Positions 7,965 to 16,742 are shown, counted from the stretch's first letter. The stretch: 64,000 nucleotides of DNA from Cedecea neteri (GCF_000758305.1 NZ_CP009458.1:1302001-1366000), one strand, 5' to 3'. Numbers and translations: made by a program. Notes: generated by a model from the sequence alone, not told the origin.

Positions 7965-9398
7965 ATGGATATTTCACTGTTGTTTGGGCTGGGCATCGGG
8001 CTGGTGGGCTTGCTGACCGGCTGGCTTATCGCCAGTCTGCGTGCGGCACAGCGGCTGTCGGCTTTACATGAAGAACAGCGTGAAATCTACGGTGAGCTTA
8101 CAGCCGCGCGGCAGGAGCTTCAGCAAAACCAGCACTGGCGGGAAGAGTGCGACCAGCTTAACCGTGAAGTCCGCACCCAAATGGAAATTAACAGCGGGCA
8201 GGAAGCAGATATCCGTGAATTAACCACATTGCTGGAGCAAACGCGCCTCAATGCTGAAGACAAGCACCGTCAAATGCTCAATAGCGAGCAGCGCCTGAAT
8301 GAGCAGTTTGAGAATCTGGCCCACCGTATTTTTGAGCAAAGCGGGCGCAAAGTTGAAGAGCAGAACCGCCAAAGCCTGAACATGTTGCTCTCTCCACTTC
8401 GTGAGCAGCTCGATGGTTTCCGTCGCCAGGTCCAGGAAAGTTTTGGTCAGGAGGCCCGTGAACGCCATACGCTGACGCACGAAATCCGTAACCTGCAGCA
8501 GCTCAATGCACAAATGGCGCAAGAGGCGCTCAATCTCACCAAAGCGCTAAAGGGCGACAACAAAACCCAGGGTAACTGGGGGGAAGTGGTGTTAACTCGG
8601 GTACTGGAAGCTTCTGGCCTGCGTGAAGGCCATGAGTATCAGACTCAGGTGAATATCCAGCTCGAAAATAACAGCCGCATGCAGCCGGATGTTATCGTTC
8701 GCCTGCCGCAGGGCAAAGACGTTGTTATTGATGCAAAAATGACGCTGGTGGCCTACGAGCGTTACTTCAATGGTGAAGATGAACTCACGCGTGAAAGTGC
8801 GCTGAATGAACACATCGCCGCTATCCGCAGCCATATTCGCCTTCTGGGTCGTAAGGATTACCAGCAACTGCCGGGATTGCGTTCCCTGGACTACGTGTTG
8901 ATGTTTATTCCCGTTGAGCCCGCTTTCCTGCTGGCTATCGACAGACAGCCTGAACTGATTAGCGAGGCGCTGAAAAATAACATTATGCTGGTGAGCCCGA
9001 CGACGCTGCTGGTGGCGTTGCGCACGATTGCTAACCTGTGGCGCTATGAACATCAAAGCCGTAATGCCCAACAAATCGCCGACAGGGCGGGGCGACTGTA
9101 CGATAAAATGCGCCTGTTCGTGGATGATATGTCTGCCATTGGGCAAAGCCTTGATAAGGCCCAGGACAACTATCGGCAGGCGATGAAAAAGCTTTCGTCC
9201 GGGCGTGGGAATATCCTGGTTCAGGCTGATGCGTTTCGCGGGCTTGGCGTAGAAGTCAAACGTGAGATGAATCCAGATCTGGTTGAACGCGCTCGTCAGG
9301 AAGATGAGGATGATTCGGCGCGACTGGGCCATGAGGGCGAAGAACCTGAGGCTGAATTCGATGCTTTGTCTTCATTGCGCACAGGTGAAGAGCGTTAA
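7965..9398 (+). CDS. rmuC: DNA recombination protein RmuC
   Basis: Protein of 477 residues (E. coli 475) that limits inversion between short inverted repeats and has a restriction-endonuclease-like fold. It begins with one hydrophobic anchor (LLFGLGIGLVGLLTGWLIAS), followed by a long coiled coil (about residues 30-190, rich in Glu, Gln, Arg, Leu). The conserved core reads GNWGEVVLTRVLEASGLREG, then VVIDAKM, which carries the Asp and Lys of the nuclease site. The C-terminal 50 residues are acidic. It is monocistronic between udp and ubiE. Confidence 0.96.
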   Translation: MDISLLFGLGIGLVGLLTGWLIASLRAAQRLSALHEEQREIYGELTAARQELQQNQHWREECDQLNREVRTQMEINSGQEADIRELTTLLEQTRLNAEDKHRQMLNSEQRLNEQFENLAHRIFEQSGRKVEEQNRQSLNMLLSPLREQLDGFRRQVQESFGQEARERHTLTHEIRNLQQLNAQMAQEALNLTKALKGDNKTQGNWGEVVLTRVLEASGLREGHEYQTQVNIQLENNSRMQPDVIVRLPQGKDVVIDAKMTLVAYERYFNGEDELTRESALNEHIAAIRSHIRLLGRKDYQQLPGLRSLDYVLMFIPVEPAFLLAIDRQPELISEALKNNIMLVSPTTLLVALRTIANLWRYEHQSRNAQQIADRAGRLYDKMRLFVDDMSAIGQSLDKAQDNYRQAMKKLSSGRGNILVQADAFRGLGVEVKREMNPDLVERARQEDEDDSARLGHEGEEPEAEFDALSSLRTGEER

Positions 9399-9489
9399 AC
9401 TGAGGCTGAGTAGCACGGTTGAATCATAGGGCTTTCGCGCCCATTCTGTTACACTTCCCGAACATTTTCTTGATTAAGCAGGCATTGAG

Positions 9490-10260
9490 ATGGTTGATGA
9501 ATCCCAGGAGTCCGGATCCCAGGAAACAACGCACTTTGGCTTCCGTACCGTAGCTAAAGAGCAAAAGGTCGATATGGTGGCGAACGTGTTCCACTCTGTT
9601 GCGGCGAAATACGACGTAATGAACGACCTGATGTCTTTTGGTATCCACAGGTTGTGGAAACGCTACACGATAGATTGTAGCGGTGTGCGTCGTGGCCAGC
9701 GCGTGCTGGATCTTGCGGGCGGTACGGGCGATCTGACGGCGAAATTTTCTCGTCTGGTCGGTGAGACCGGTGAAGTCGTATTGGCCGATATTAACGATTC
9801 GATGCTGAAAATGGGGCGTGAAAAGCTGCGCAATATCGGCATTGTGGGGAACGTCAGATACGTGCAGGCTAACGCCGAAGCGCTGCCATTCCCGGACAAC
9901 ACCTTTGACTGCATCACCATCTCCTTTGGCCTGCGTAACGTCACGGATAAAGACGCTGCATTGCGCTCTATGTTCCGCGTGCTCAAACCCGGTGGCCGCC
10001 TGCTGGTGCTTGAGTTCTCGAAACCGGCTTTCGAGCCGCTGAACAAAGCCTACGACGCGTATTCCTTCCACATTCTGCCGCGCATCGGTGAAATGGTCGC
10101 TCAGGACGGCGAAAGCTATCGCTACCTGGCAGAATCCATTCGCATGCACCCGGATCAGGAAACGCTGAAAGGCATGATGGAAGAAGCCGGGTTTGAAAAC
10201 ACCACCTATTACAATATGACCGGTGGGATTGTCGCCCTGCACCGTGGCTATAAATTCTAA
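9490..10260 (+). CDS. ubiE: Ubiquinone/menaquinone C-methyltransferase
   Basis: SAM-dependent C-methyltransferase acting in both ubiquinone and menaquinone synthesis. SAM motif I is VLDLAGGTGDLT; the post-motif ADINDSMLKMGREK and the C-terminal ALHRGYKF complete the family signature. It has 256 residues against 251 in E. coli; the five extra residues come from a near-repeat at 9499-9526 that doubles a SQE segment near the N-terminus. First gene of the ubiE-ubiJ-ubiB cluster; ubiJ starts 13 bases after its stop. Confidence 0.98.
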   Translation: MVDESQESGSQETTHFGFRTVAKEQKVDMVANVFHSVAAKYDVMNDLMSFGIHRLWKRYTIDCSGVRRGQRVLDLAGGTGDLTAKFSRLVGETGEVVLADINDSMLKMGREKLRNIGIVGNVRYVQANAEALPFPDNTFDCITISFGLRNVTDKDAALRSMFRVLKPGGRLLVLEFSKPAFEPLNKAYDAYSFHILPRIGEMVAQDGESYRYLAESIRMHPDQETLKGMMEEAGFENTTYYNMTGGIVALHRGYKF

Positions 10261-10273
10261 CCAGGGAGCCGCG

Positions 10274-10879
10274 ATGCCATTTATGTCGCTGATGACTGCC
10301 GGAATCGAAGGTGTGCTGAACACCTTCCTTTGGCGCGATCGTAGCCTGAAATCCGCGCGTCAACGCCTGCAGGGCAAGACGTTGCGCGTTAACCTGAAAG
10401 AATTTTCAGCGCCGCTGGTGCTGGTGTTCAGTGAACAACAGCTGGACGTCCTGAGCCAGTGGGAAGGTGAGGCGGATTGCAGCGTCACAATCCATATCGG
10501 CGTGTTGCCGAAACTGCGCGATCGCCAGCAACTTACCACCCTGATTCGCAGCGGTGAACTTGACGTGGCGGGTGACATTCAGGTTGTACAAAATCTGGCA
10601 TCGCTGATGGACCTCGCGGAGTTTGACCCTGCTGAACTGCTGGCCCCGTATATAGGCGATATTGCTTCTGAAGGTATCAGTAAGTTTGCGCGTCATGGCG
10701 GCAAGCTGTTGAAAAAAGGATTTATCCGCAATCAGCAGTATCTGGGGGAAGCGCTCACTGAAGAGTGGCGTGTGGCGCCGGGTTCTCTCGAAGTGGCCTG
10801 GTTCGCAGAGGAAACTGAAGCGCTGGCACGCTCGGTGGACGCACTCAGCCAACGGCTTGATAAGCTGGAGGGCAAATGA
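10274..10879 (+). CDS. ubiJ: Ubiquinone biosynthesis accessory factor UbiJ (SCP2 domain)
   Basis: Lipid-binding SCP2-domain protein of 201 residues, as in E. coli (formerly YigP). With UbiK it scaffolds the soluble Ubi complex that carries out the hydroxylation steps. I start it at ATG 10274 (MPFMSLMTAGIEGVLNTFL), preceded by CCAGGGAG; the frame is open further upstream inside ubiE. It ends in a coiled-coil segment (ETEALARSVDALSQRLDKLEGK). It overlaps ubiB by four bases (ATGA), which suggests translational coupling. In E. coli the 3' half of this gene has been reported to encode the small RNA EsrE. Confidence 0.95.
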   Translation: MPFMSLMTAGIEGVLNTFLWRDRSLKSARQRLQGKTLRVNLKEFSAPLVLVFSEQQLDVLSQWEGEADCSVTIHIGVLPKLRDRQQLTTLIRSGELDVAGDIQVVQNLASLMDLAEFDPAELLAPYIGDIASEGISKFARHGGKLLKKGFIRNQQYLGEALTEEWRVAPGSLEVAWFAEETEALARSVDALSQRLDKLEGK

Positions 10880-12516
10880 CGCCAGGAGAAATTCGCCGCC
10901 TTTATTTCATTGTCCGTACCTTCCTGAGCTATGGTCTCGATGAGCTGATTCCCAAAATGCGCATTACGCTGCCGCTGCGTTTGTGGCGGCGTTGCCTGTT
11001 CTGGATGCCTAATCGTCACCGCGATAAGCCTTTGGGGGAGCGCCTTCGCCTTGCGCTGCAGGAGCTTGGGCCCGTTTGGATCAAGTTTGGCCAGATGCTT
11101 TCCACCCGTCGCGATCTGTTCCCACCGATCATTGCCGATCAGCTGGCTATGCTGCAGGACAGAGTTGCGCCCTTTGACGGCGCGCTGGCGAAAAAACAGA
11201 TTGAACTGGCGATGGGCGGCATTCCCGTTGAAAGCTGGTTCGATGATTTTGACATCAAGCCTCTGGCCTCCGCCTCCATTGCTCAGGTGCACACCGCACG
11301 CCTGAAAGAGAGCGGCAAAGAGGTGGTGATTAAGGTCATTCGGCCTGACATCCTGCCGGTGATCAAAGCCGATATGAAGCTTATCTATCGCCTTGCTCGC
11401 TGGGTACCTCGACTGCTGCCGGATGGCCGACGTCTTCGCCCGCTGGAAGTGGTGCGTGAATACGAAAAAACGCTAATCGATGAGTTAAACCTGCTGCGTG
11501 AAGCGGCCAACGCCATCCAACTTCGCCGTAACTTCGAAAACAGCCCGATGCTGTATGTGCCGGAGGTTTATTCGGATTACTGCAGCGAGAGCATGATGGT
11601 GATGGAGCGGATTTACGGTGTTCCAGTTTCTGACACCGTTGCGCTTGAAGCGCAGGGCACCAACATGAAACTGCTAGCTGAACGGGGCGTGCAGGTCTTC
11701 TTTACCCAGGTATTCCGCGACAGCTTCTTCCATGCGGATATGCACCCGGGCAATATTTTCGTAAGTTACGAGCATCCGGAAGATCCGCAATACATTGGTA
11801 TCGACTGCGGCATTGTGGGCTCACTGAACAAAGACGATAAGCGCTATCTGGCAGAAAACTTTATTGCCTTCTTCAACCGGGATTACCGCAAAGTGGCCGA
11901 GCTGCATGTGGACTCCGGCTGGGTGCCGGCAGATACGAATGTCGAAGAGTTCGAGTTCGCTATTCGCACCGTTTGTGAACCTATTTTTGAGAAACCTTTG
12001 GCTGAGATTTCCTTCGGTCACGTACTGCTGAATTTGTTCAATACCGCGCGCCGTTTCAACATGGAAGTTCAACCACAGCTGGTTTTACTGCAAAAGACCC
12101 TTTTATATGTCGAAGGCGTCGGTAGGCAGCTTTATCCGCAGCTAGATCTGTGGAAAACGGCGAAACCTTTCCTGGAAAGCTGGATCAAAGATCAGGTTGG
12201 TATTCCTGCTCTGGTACGCGCTTTCAAAGAAAAAGCCCCTTTTTGGGTGGAAAAAATGCCGGAATTGCCGGAACTGGTGTACAACAGTTTGCGCCAGGGC
12301 AAGCAATTACAGCTTAGCGTTGATAAAATTCAGCGCGACCTGCAACTTCATCACGTGCGGCAGGGACAGTCGCGTTACCTGTTCGGCATCGGTGCCACGC
12401 TTATACTGAGCGGGACGCTGCTGCTGATCAACAAACCTGAGTGGGACTTTATGCCTGCCTGGTTGATGGCAGGGGGAATCGTTGTCTGGCTGATTGGCTG
12501 GCGGCGCTCTGCCTGA
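10876..12516 (+). CDS. ubiB: Ubiquinone biosynthesis ADCK-type ATPase UbiB
   Basis: Membrane protein of 546 residues (same as E. coli), of the ADCK/Coq8 atypical kinase family, needed for ubiquinone synthesis. The family KxGQ motif is in WIKFGQMLSTRRDLFPP, the A-rich nucleotide loop is ASASIAQVHTARL, and the catalytic-loop region HADMHPGNIF with the metal-binding IDCGIVG follow. Two hydrophobic helices close the C-terminus (FGIGATLILSGTLLLI; MPAWLMAGGIVVWLIGW). Translationally coupled to ubiJ. Confidence 0.98.
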   Translation: MTPGEIRRLYFIVRTFLSYGLDELIPKMRITLPLRLWRRCLFWMPNRHRDKPLGERLRLALQELGPVWIKFGQMLSTRRDLFPPIIADQLAMLQDRVAPFDGALAKKQIELAMGGIPVESWFDDFDIKPLASASIAQVHTARLKESGKEVVIKVIRPDILPVIKADMKLIYRLARWVPRLLPDGRRLRPLEVVREYEKTLIDELNLLREAANAIQLRRNFENSPMLYVPEVYSDYCSESMMVMERIYGVPVSDTVALEAQGTNMKLLAERGVQVFFTQVFRDSFFHADMHPGNIFVSYEHPEDPQYIGIDCGIVGSLNKDDKRYLAENFIAFFNRDYRKVAELHVDSGWVPADTNVEEFEFAIRTVCEPIFEKPLAEISFGHVLLNLFNTARRFNMEVQPQLVLLQKTLLYVEGVGRQLYPQLDLWKTAKPFLESWIKDQVGIPALVRAFKEKAPFWVEKMPELPELVYNSLRQGKQLQLSVDKIQRDLQLHHVRQGQSRYLFGIGATLILSGTLLLINKPEWDFMPAWLMAGGIVVWLIGWRRSA

Positions 12517-12546
12517 ACTTTAATCGGAATTAACGGGTGATTGCCG

Positions 12547-12552
12547 TATAAT
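12547..12552 (+). promoter_or_regulatory. Putative tat operon promoter, -10 box
   Basis: A perfect TATAAT lies 41 bases before the tatA start in the short ubiB-tatA gap. A matching -35 element is not obvious, so the promoter call rests on the -10 alone and on the gene context. Confidence 0.45.
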
Positions 12553-12593
12553 AGCGGTTCTCATTGCCTTAACATCTTTATTCAGGAGTAGGT

Positions 12594-12848
12594 ATGGGCA
12601 TCAGTTGGCCACAATTGCTAATCATTGTTGTTATCGTTGTTTTATTGTTTGGCACCAAGAAGTTGGGCTCTTTAGGTTCAGACCTTGGCGCGTCTATTAA
12701 GGGCTTCAAGAAAGCCATGAGCGACGACGACAGCAAAGAGAAAGAAAATGGTGAGAAGGATGCTGATTTCACAGCGAAATCCCTCTCTGAAAAACCGAGC
12801 GACGTGAAAAAAGACGAAGCGAAAAGCAACGACAAAGAGCAGGTATAA
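12594..12848 (+). CDS. tatA: Sec-independent translocase subunit TatA
   Basis: Pore-forming subunit of the twin-arginine translocase, which exports folded proteins across the inner membrane. It has 84 residues (E. coli 89): a single N-terminal helix (ISWPQLLIIVVIVVLLF), the hinge FGTKKLG, an amphipathic helix (SLGSDLGASIKGFKKAM) and a charged C-terminal tail. A clear AGGAG precedes ATG 12594. First gene of tatABC with tatD and hemB; tatB starts three bases after the stop. Confidence 0.98.
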   Translation: MGISWPQLLIIVVIVVLLFGTKKLGSLGSDLGASIKGFKKAMSDDDSKEKENGEKDADFTAKSLSEKPSDVKKDEAKSNDKEQV

Positions 12849-12851
12849 ACC

Positions 12852-13409
12852 GTGTTCGACATTGGTTTTGGCGAACTGCTGCTGGTGTTTGTGATTGGCC
12901 TGATTGTTCTGGGTCCACAACGCTTACCGGTGGCGGTAAAAACAGTTGTTGGCTGGGTGCGCGCGCTGCGCTCTCTGGCTACCACGGTGCAGAACGAACT
13001 CGCTCAGGAACTGAAACTGCAGGAACTGCAGGACAGCCTGAAAAAGGTCGAGAAAGCCAGTATGGATAATTTGACGCCTGAACTGAAGGCGTCAATGGAC
13101 GAACTGCGCCAGGCCGCTGAGTCGATGAAGCGTTCCTATACCCAGCACGATCCTGAAAAGAACAGCGACGAAGCGCATACCATCCATAACCCGTTGGTTA
13201 AGGATGAGCAGCAAAGTCATGAAGGCGTCACGCCAGCCAATGCGGCACATCAGGCGGCTTCGCCTGATGCCGTACCGCCAGAGGCTGTGCCTACGGCGCC
13301 AGTGGCGGTCGAAAACGTCGTCGAATCTGCTGTAGAGCCTCAGGTGAAGCCTTTGCCCGAGGCTGCACCCGCTGTCACCCCAACGCAACCTCCAGGTGAA
13401 AAATCGTAA
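12852..13409 (+). CDS. tatB: Sec-independent translocase subunit TatB
   Basis: TatB works with TatC to bind twin-arginine signal peptides. It starts with GTG, as in E. coli. The membrane helix (FDIGFGELLLVFVIGLIVLGPQ) and amphipathic helix (RLPVAVKTVVGWVRALRS) are conserved, and the segment LTPELKASMDELRQAAESMKR matches the family. At 185 residues it is longer than the 171 of E. coli; the extra length is a low-complexity Pro/Val/Glu/Ala tail after about residue 135. Confidence 0.97.
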   Translation: MFDIGFGELLLVFVIGLIVLGPQRLPVAVKTVVGWVRALRSLATTVQNELAQELKLQELQDSLKKVEKASMDNLTPELKASMDELRQAAESMKRSYTQHDPEKNSDEAHTIHNPLVKDEQQSHEGVTPANAAHQAASPDAVPPEAVPTAPVAVENVVESAVEPQVKPLPEAAPAVTPTQPPGEKS

Positions 13410-13411
13410 CT

Positions 13412-14194
13412 ATGGCTGTTGAAGATACCCAACCGCTCATTAGCCATCTGATCGAGCTGCGTAAGCGTCTGCTGAACAGCATGATCGCCGTGCTGGTGAT
13501 TTTCCTGGCGCTGGTCTATTTCGCCAATGACATCTATCAAGTGGTTTCCGCCCCGCTGATCAAACACATGCCACTGGGTTCAACGATGATTGCGACCGAT
13601 GTCGCGTCACCGTTCTTTACCCCGATAAAATTAACTATTTACGTTTCGGTGTTCCTGGCGGCGCCGGTCATTCTGTACCAGATCTGGGCTTTTGTTGCCC
13701 CTGCGTTGTACAAACATGAGCGTAAGCTGGTGATGCCGTTGCTGTTCTCCAGCACCCTGCTTTTTTATATCGGAATTGCCTTTGCTTACTTTGTCGTCTT
13801 CCCGCTGGCCTTTGGTTTCCTGACAAAAACCGCACCAATAGGGGTGGTCGTCTCGACGGACATCACGAAATATCTCGATTTTGTCATGTCGCTGTTCATG
13901 GCCTTTGGCGTGGCGTTTGAAGTGCCCGTCGCCATTATCCTGCTGTGCTGGATGGGAGTGACGACACCGGAATCACTGAAACAGAAGCGCCCTTATATTC
14001 TGGTCGGGGCTTTTGTTGTCGGCATGCTGTTAACGCCGCCGGATGTTTTCTCGCAAACCCTTCTGGCGGTGCCAATGTACTGCCTGTTTGAGGTTGGCGT
14101 CTTCTTCTCCCGTTTCTACGTCGGTAAAGGGCGTAATGGTGATGAAGATGATGAGTCTGAATCTGAAGAGACGCGCTCTGAAAAAGAGCAGTAA
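13412..14194 (+). CDS. tatC: Sec-independent translocase subunit TatC
   Basis: Six-helix core subunit of the twin-arginine translocase, 260 residues (E. coli 258). The cytoplasmic N-terminus with QPLISHLIELRKRLL carries the signal-peptide binding surface, and FVAPALYKHERK, with its conserved Glu, follows. The tail is acidic (DEDDESESEETRSEKEQ). It starts two bases after tatB. Confidence 0.98.
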   Translation: MAVEDTQPLISHLIELRKRLLNSMIAVLVIFLALVYFANDIYQVVSAPLIKHMPLGSTMIATDVASPFFTPIKLTIYVSVFLAAPVILYQIWAFVAPALYKHERKLVMPLLFSSTLLFYIGIAFAYFVVFPLAFGFLTKTAPIGVVVSTDITKYLDFVMSLFMAFGVAFEVPVAIILLCWMGVTTPESLKQKRPYILVGAFVVGMLLTPPDVFSQTLLAVPMYCLFEVGVFFSRFYVGKGRNGDEDDESESEETRSEKEQ

Positions 14195-14201
14195 TGAAAT
14201 A

Positions 14202-14219
14202 GCCGCCCTCAGGGGCGGT
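14202..14219 (+). terminator. Short hairpin between tatC and tatD
   Basis: GCCGCCC-TCA-GGGGCGGT forms a 7-8 base-pair stem directly after tatC with only a weak T-rich tail. It may reduce or process transcription into tatD-hemB rather than fully end it. Confidence 0.45.
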
Positions 14220-14237
14220 TGTCGTTTGGAGGGAGAG

Positions 14238-15038
14238 ATGTTTGATATTGGCGTGAATCTAACCAGTTCTCAATTCGCAAAAGATCACGAGGATGTGGTC
14301 GAGCGCGCATGGCAGGCTGGCCTGAGTGGCATGATGTTGACCGGTACCAACCTCCACGAAAGTGAACAAGCGTTACTCATGGCGCAGCGATATGAAAATT
14401 GCTGGTCCACCGCCGGAGTGCATCCCCATGATGCCAGCCAGTGGAATGACGAAACTGCGGACGCCATCCGTCGTTTAGCGGCGGCACCCCAGGTCGTCGC
14501 TATCGGCGAATGTGGTCTCGATTTTAACCGTAACTTCTCCACTCCGGCAGAGCAGGAGCGCGCTTTCACCGCCCAGCTGGCGCTGGCTGCGGAGCTGATG
14601 ATGCCGGTCTTTTTGCACTGCCGGGATGCCCACGAACGCTTTCTTGCACTGCTTGATCCCTGGCTGGATCAACTGCCCGGCGTAGTACTGCACTGCTTTA
14701 CCGGTACTGAAGAGGAAGCCCGCGATTGCCTGCTCCGAGGGTTATTCATCGGTATCACCGGCTGGGTTTGCGATGAGCGCCGTGGCCTGGCCTTAAGAGA
14801 GTTACTTCCGGTTATCCCCGCTCAGCAATTGCTGCTGGAAACCGATGCGCCCTATTTGTTGCCCCGGGATTTACAACCAAAACCTGCGTCCCGCCGCAAC
14901 GAACCCTGTTATCTGCCCCATATCCTGAATAAGGTCGCCGAATGGCGCGGTGAAGACCCGGCTTGGCTTGCGCAGGTAACAGATGACAATGCTCGTCGGT
15001 TATTCCGACTGGGTTTTAATCAGGAGAAAGTTAAATGA
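14238..15038 (+). CDS. tatD: TatD-family metal-dependent 3'-5' DNase
   Basis: Metal-dependent hydrolase of 266 residues (E. coli 260), a TIM-barrel exonuclease and not part of the export channel. The family motifs are GVNLTSSQF in place of the usual DxHxH start (as in E. coli TatD), TAGVHPHD, IGECGLDFNRNFS, FLHCRDAHERF, LHCFTGT and LLETDAPYLLPR. The start is ATG 14238 behind GGAGGGAGAG; the frame runs open upstream into tatC. The stop overlaps the hemB start by four bases (ATGA). Confidence 0.96.
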   Translation: MFDIGVNLTSSQFAKDHEDVVERAWQAGLSGMMLTGTNLHESEQALLMAQRYENCWSTAGVHPHDASQWNDETADAIRRLAAAPQVVAIGECGLDFNRNFSTPAEQERAFTAQLALAAELMMPVFLHCRDAHERFLALLDPWLDQLPGVVLHCFTGTEEEARDCLLRGLFIGITGWVCDERRGLALRELLPVIPAQQLLLETDAPYLLPRDLQPKPASRRNEPCYLPHILNKVAEWRGEDPAWLAQVTDDNARRLFRLGFNQEKVK

Positions 15039-16057
15039 GCTATGCATTTCCCGGTACGTTTCCCGGGCGCCGTATGCGCCGCGTACGCCGCCATGACTTC
15101 AGCCGTCGTCTTGTGGCTGAAAACCAGCTGACGGTAAACGACCTTATTTACCCTGTGTTTGTCATGGAAGGCCACAACCAGCAGCAGGAAGTGCCGTCCA
15201 TGCCGGGTGTTTATCGTATGACTATCGATCAACTGCTGAAAGAAGCTGAGGCGGTAGCGAAACTGGGTGTACCGGTGCTCTCTCTGTTCCCGGTCATTGA
15301 AAGCGACGGGAAATCGCTGCATGCGGAAGAAGCCTATAACCCAAACGGGCTGGTACAGCGCGCTGTGCGTGCGCTGAAAGATGCTGTGCCTGAGCTTGGG
15401 TTGCTGACTGACGTTGCCCTGGATCCTTACACCACCCACGGGCAGGACGGTGTCATTGACGCTGATGGTTATGTGATCAACGACATCACTCGTGAGATTC
15501 TGGTTCGTCAGGCACTTTCCCATGCTGAAGCCGGGGCCGAAATCGTTGCACCTAGCGATATGATGGATGGACGTATTGGCTCAATCCGGGAACAGTTAGA
15601 AGCTGATGGCTTCGTGAACACCCAGATTATGTCCTATGCCGCAAAATATGCTTCCTGCTACTACGGCCCGTTCCGGGATGCCATTGGCTCTTCCGGTAAC
15701 CTGAAGGGCGGCAATAAGAAGACTTACCAGATGGATCCGGCTAATAGCGACGAAGCCTTGCAGGAAGTGGCGCAAGATCTGCAGGAAGGGGCCGACATGG
15801 TGATGGTGAAACCTGGAATGCCTTACCTCGACGTTGTGCGCCGCGTGAAAGACACCTTTGGCGTGCCTACCTTTGCCTATCAGGTCTCCGGTGAATATGC
15901 GATGCATATGGCTGCGATTCAGAACGGCTGGCTGGCCGAAAAACCGGCCATTATGGAATCGTTGATGTGCTTTAAGCGTGCTGGTGCGGATGGCGTGCTG
16001 ACGTACTTCTCAAAACGTGTTGCCCAATGGCTGCACGATGAGCAGATGCAGCGCTAG
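15035..16057 (+). CDS. hemB: Porphobilinogen synthase, Pseudomonas-like zinc-free type
   Basis: Condenses two 5-aminolevulinate molecules to porphobilinogen in haem synthesis. The two active-site lysines are Lys204 in MSYAAKYAS and Lys259 in MVKPGMPYLD. It has 340 residues (E. coli HemB 324, P. aeruginosa 337). The zinc-binding cysteine cluster of the E. coli enzyme is absent; the aligned segment reads TDVALDPYTTHGQDG, as in the magnesium-dependent Pseudomonas type. It is coupled to tatD by a four-base overlap. In E. coli the gene lies elsewhere on the chromosome and is of the zinc type. Confidence 0.96.
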   Translation: MSYAFPGTFPGRRMRRVRRHDFSRRLVAENQLTVNDLIYPVFVMEGHNQQQEVPSMPGVYRMTIDQLLKEAEAVAKLGVPVLSLFPVIESDGKSLHAEEAYNPNGLVQRAVRALKDAVPELGLLTDVALDPYTTHGQDGVIDADGYVINDITREILVRQALSHAEAGAEIVAPSDMMDGRIGSIREQLEADGFVNTQIMSYAAKYASCYYGPFRDAIGSSGNLKGGNKKTYQMDPANSDEALQEVAQDLQEGADMVMVKPGMPYLDVVRRVKDTFGVPTFAYQVSGEYAMHMAAIQNGWLAEKPAIMESLMCFKRAGADGVLTYFSKRVAQWLHDEQMQR

Positions 16058-16072
16058 TTGTGATTCAGGAAC

Positions 16073-16100
16073 AAAAAGGCCAGCAGATGCTGGCCTTTTT
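16073..16100. terminator. Bidirectional terminator between hemB and rfaH
   Basis: A 13-base-pair stem AAAAAGGCCAGCA / TGCTGGCCTTTTT with a two-base loop. A-run and T-run on either side let it serve the convergent hemB and rfaH. Confidence 0.9.
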
Positions 16101-16103
16101 GCA

Positions 16104-16592
16104 TTAAACCTTGCGAAAGTCAGTATTCCTGATGCTTTGCTGTACCTGCTTGTTCAGTAAGTTCAGCAGTAACATCGAGCGGGCCTCGCCGTCTGGCTCA
16201 GCAAAAATGGCTTCTAATCCCTTGAATGCCCCTTCAGTAATCACCACGCTGTCGCCGGGATACGGCGTTTCCGGGTCGATGATGTTCTCTATTTGATAGT
16301 GCATCAGTTCATGAATCACGGTTTCCGGTACTGTTGCCGGCTGCGCGCCGAAGCGAACAAAATGGCTGACCCCACGGGTGGAATGCACCGTGGTGGTATG
16401 GATGGATTCCGGATCGAACTCGACAAACAGGTAATTAGGGAACAGAGGCTCGCTGACCGCAGTTCTTTTACCACGCACCATTTTTTCCAGCGTGATCATT
16501 GGTGTAAGGCAATTAACTTCCTGGCGCTCAAGATGCTCTTTGGCGCGCAGTAATTGACCACGTTTACAGTAAAGAAGATACCAGGATTGCAT
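16104..16592 (-). CDS. rfaH: Transcription antitermination factor RfaH
   Basis: NusG paralogue of 162 residues (same as E. coli) that binds RNA polymerase paused at ops sites and suppresses termination in long operons for lipopolysaccharide, capsule and conjugation. The N-terminal NGN domain reads WYLLYCKRGQLLRAKEHLERQ and the KOW part PGDSVVITEGAFKGLEAIF. It is convergent with hemB. No convincing ops element was found elsewhere in the window. Confidence 0.98.
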   Translation of the reverse strand: MQSWYLLYCKRGQLLRAKEHLERQEVNCLTPMITLEKMVRGKRTAVSEPLFPNYLFVEFDPESIHTTTVHSTRGVSHFVRFGAQPATVPETVIHELMHYQIENIIDPETPYPGDSVVITEGAFKGLEAIFAEPDGEARSMLLLNLLNKQVQQSIRNTDFRKV

Positions 16593-16742
16593 AATTTCTC
16601 TTTTCGCCCGCTTAAGCGCGTCAGAATAACAAAACGTCCTTCGCAGAGATACACAGCTTCAGTATAACCTGTCCGGACGCGGTCGCAGGCGGCCGGTTTC
16701 ACGCTAATTTAACAAAAATACAGCATGCCGGCGGTGAAGTCC

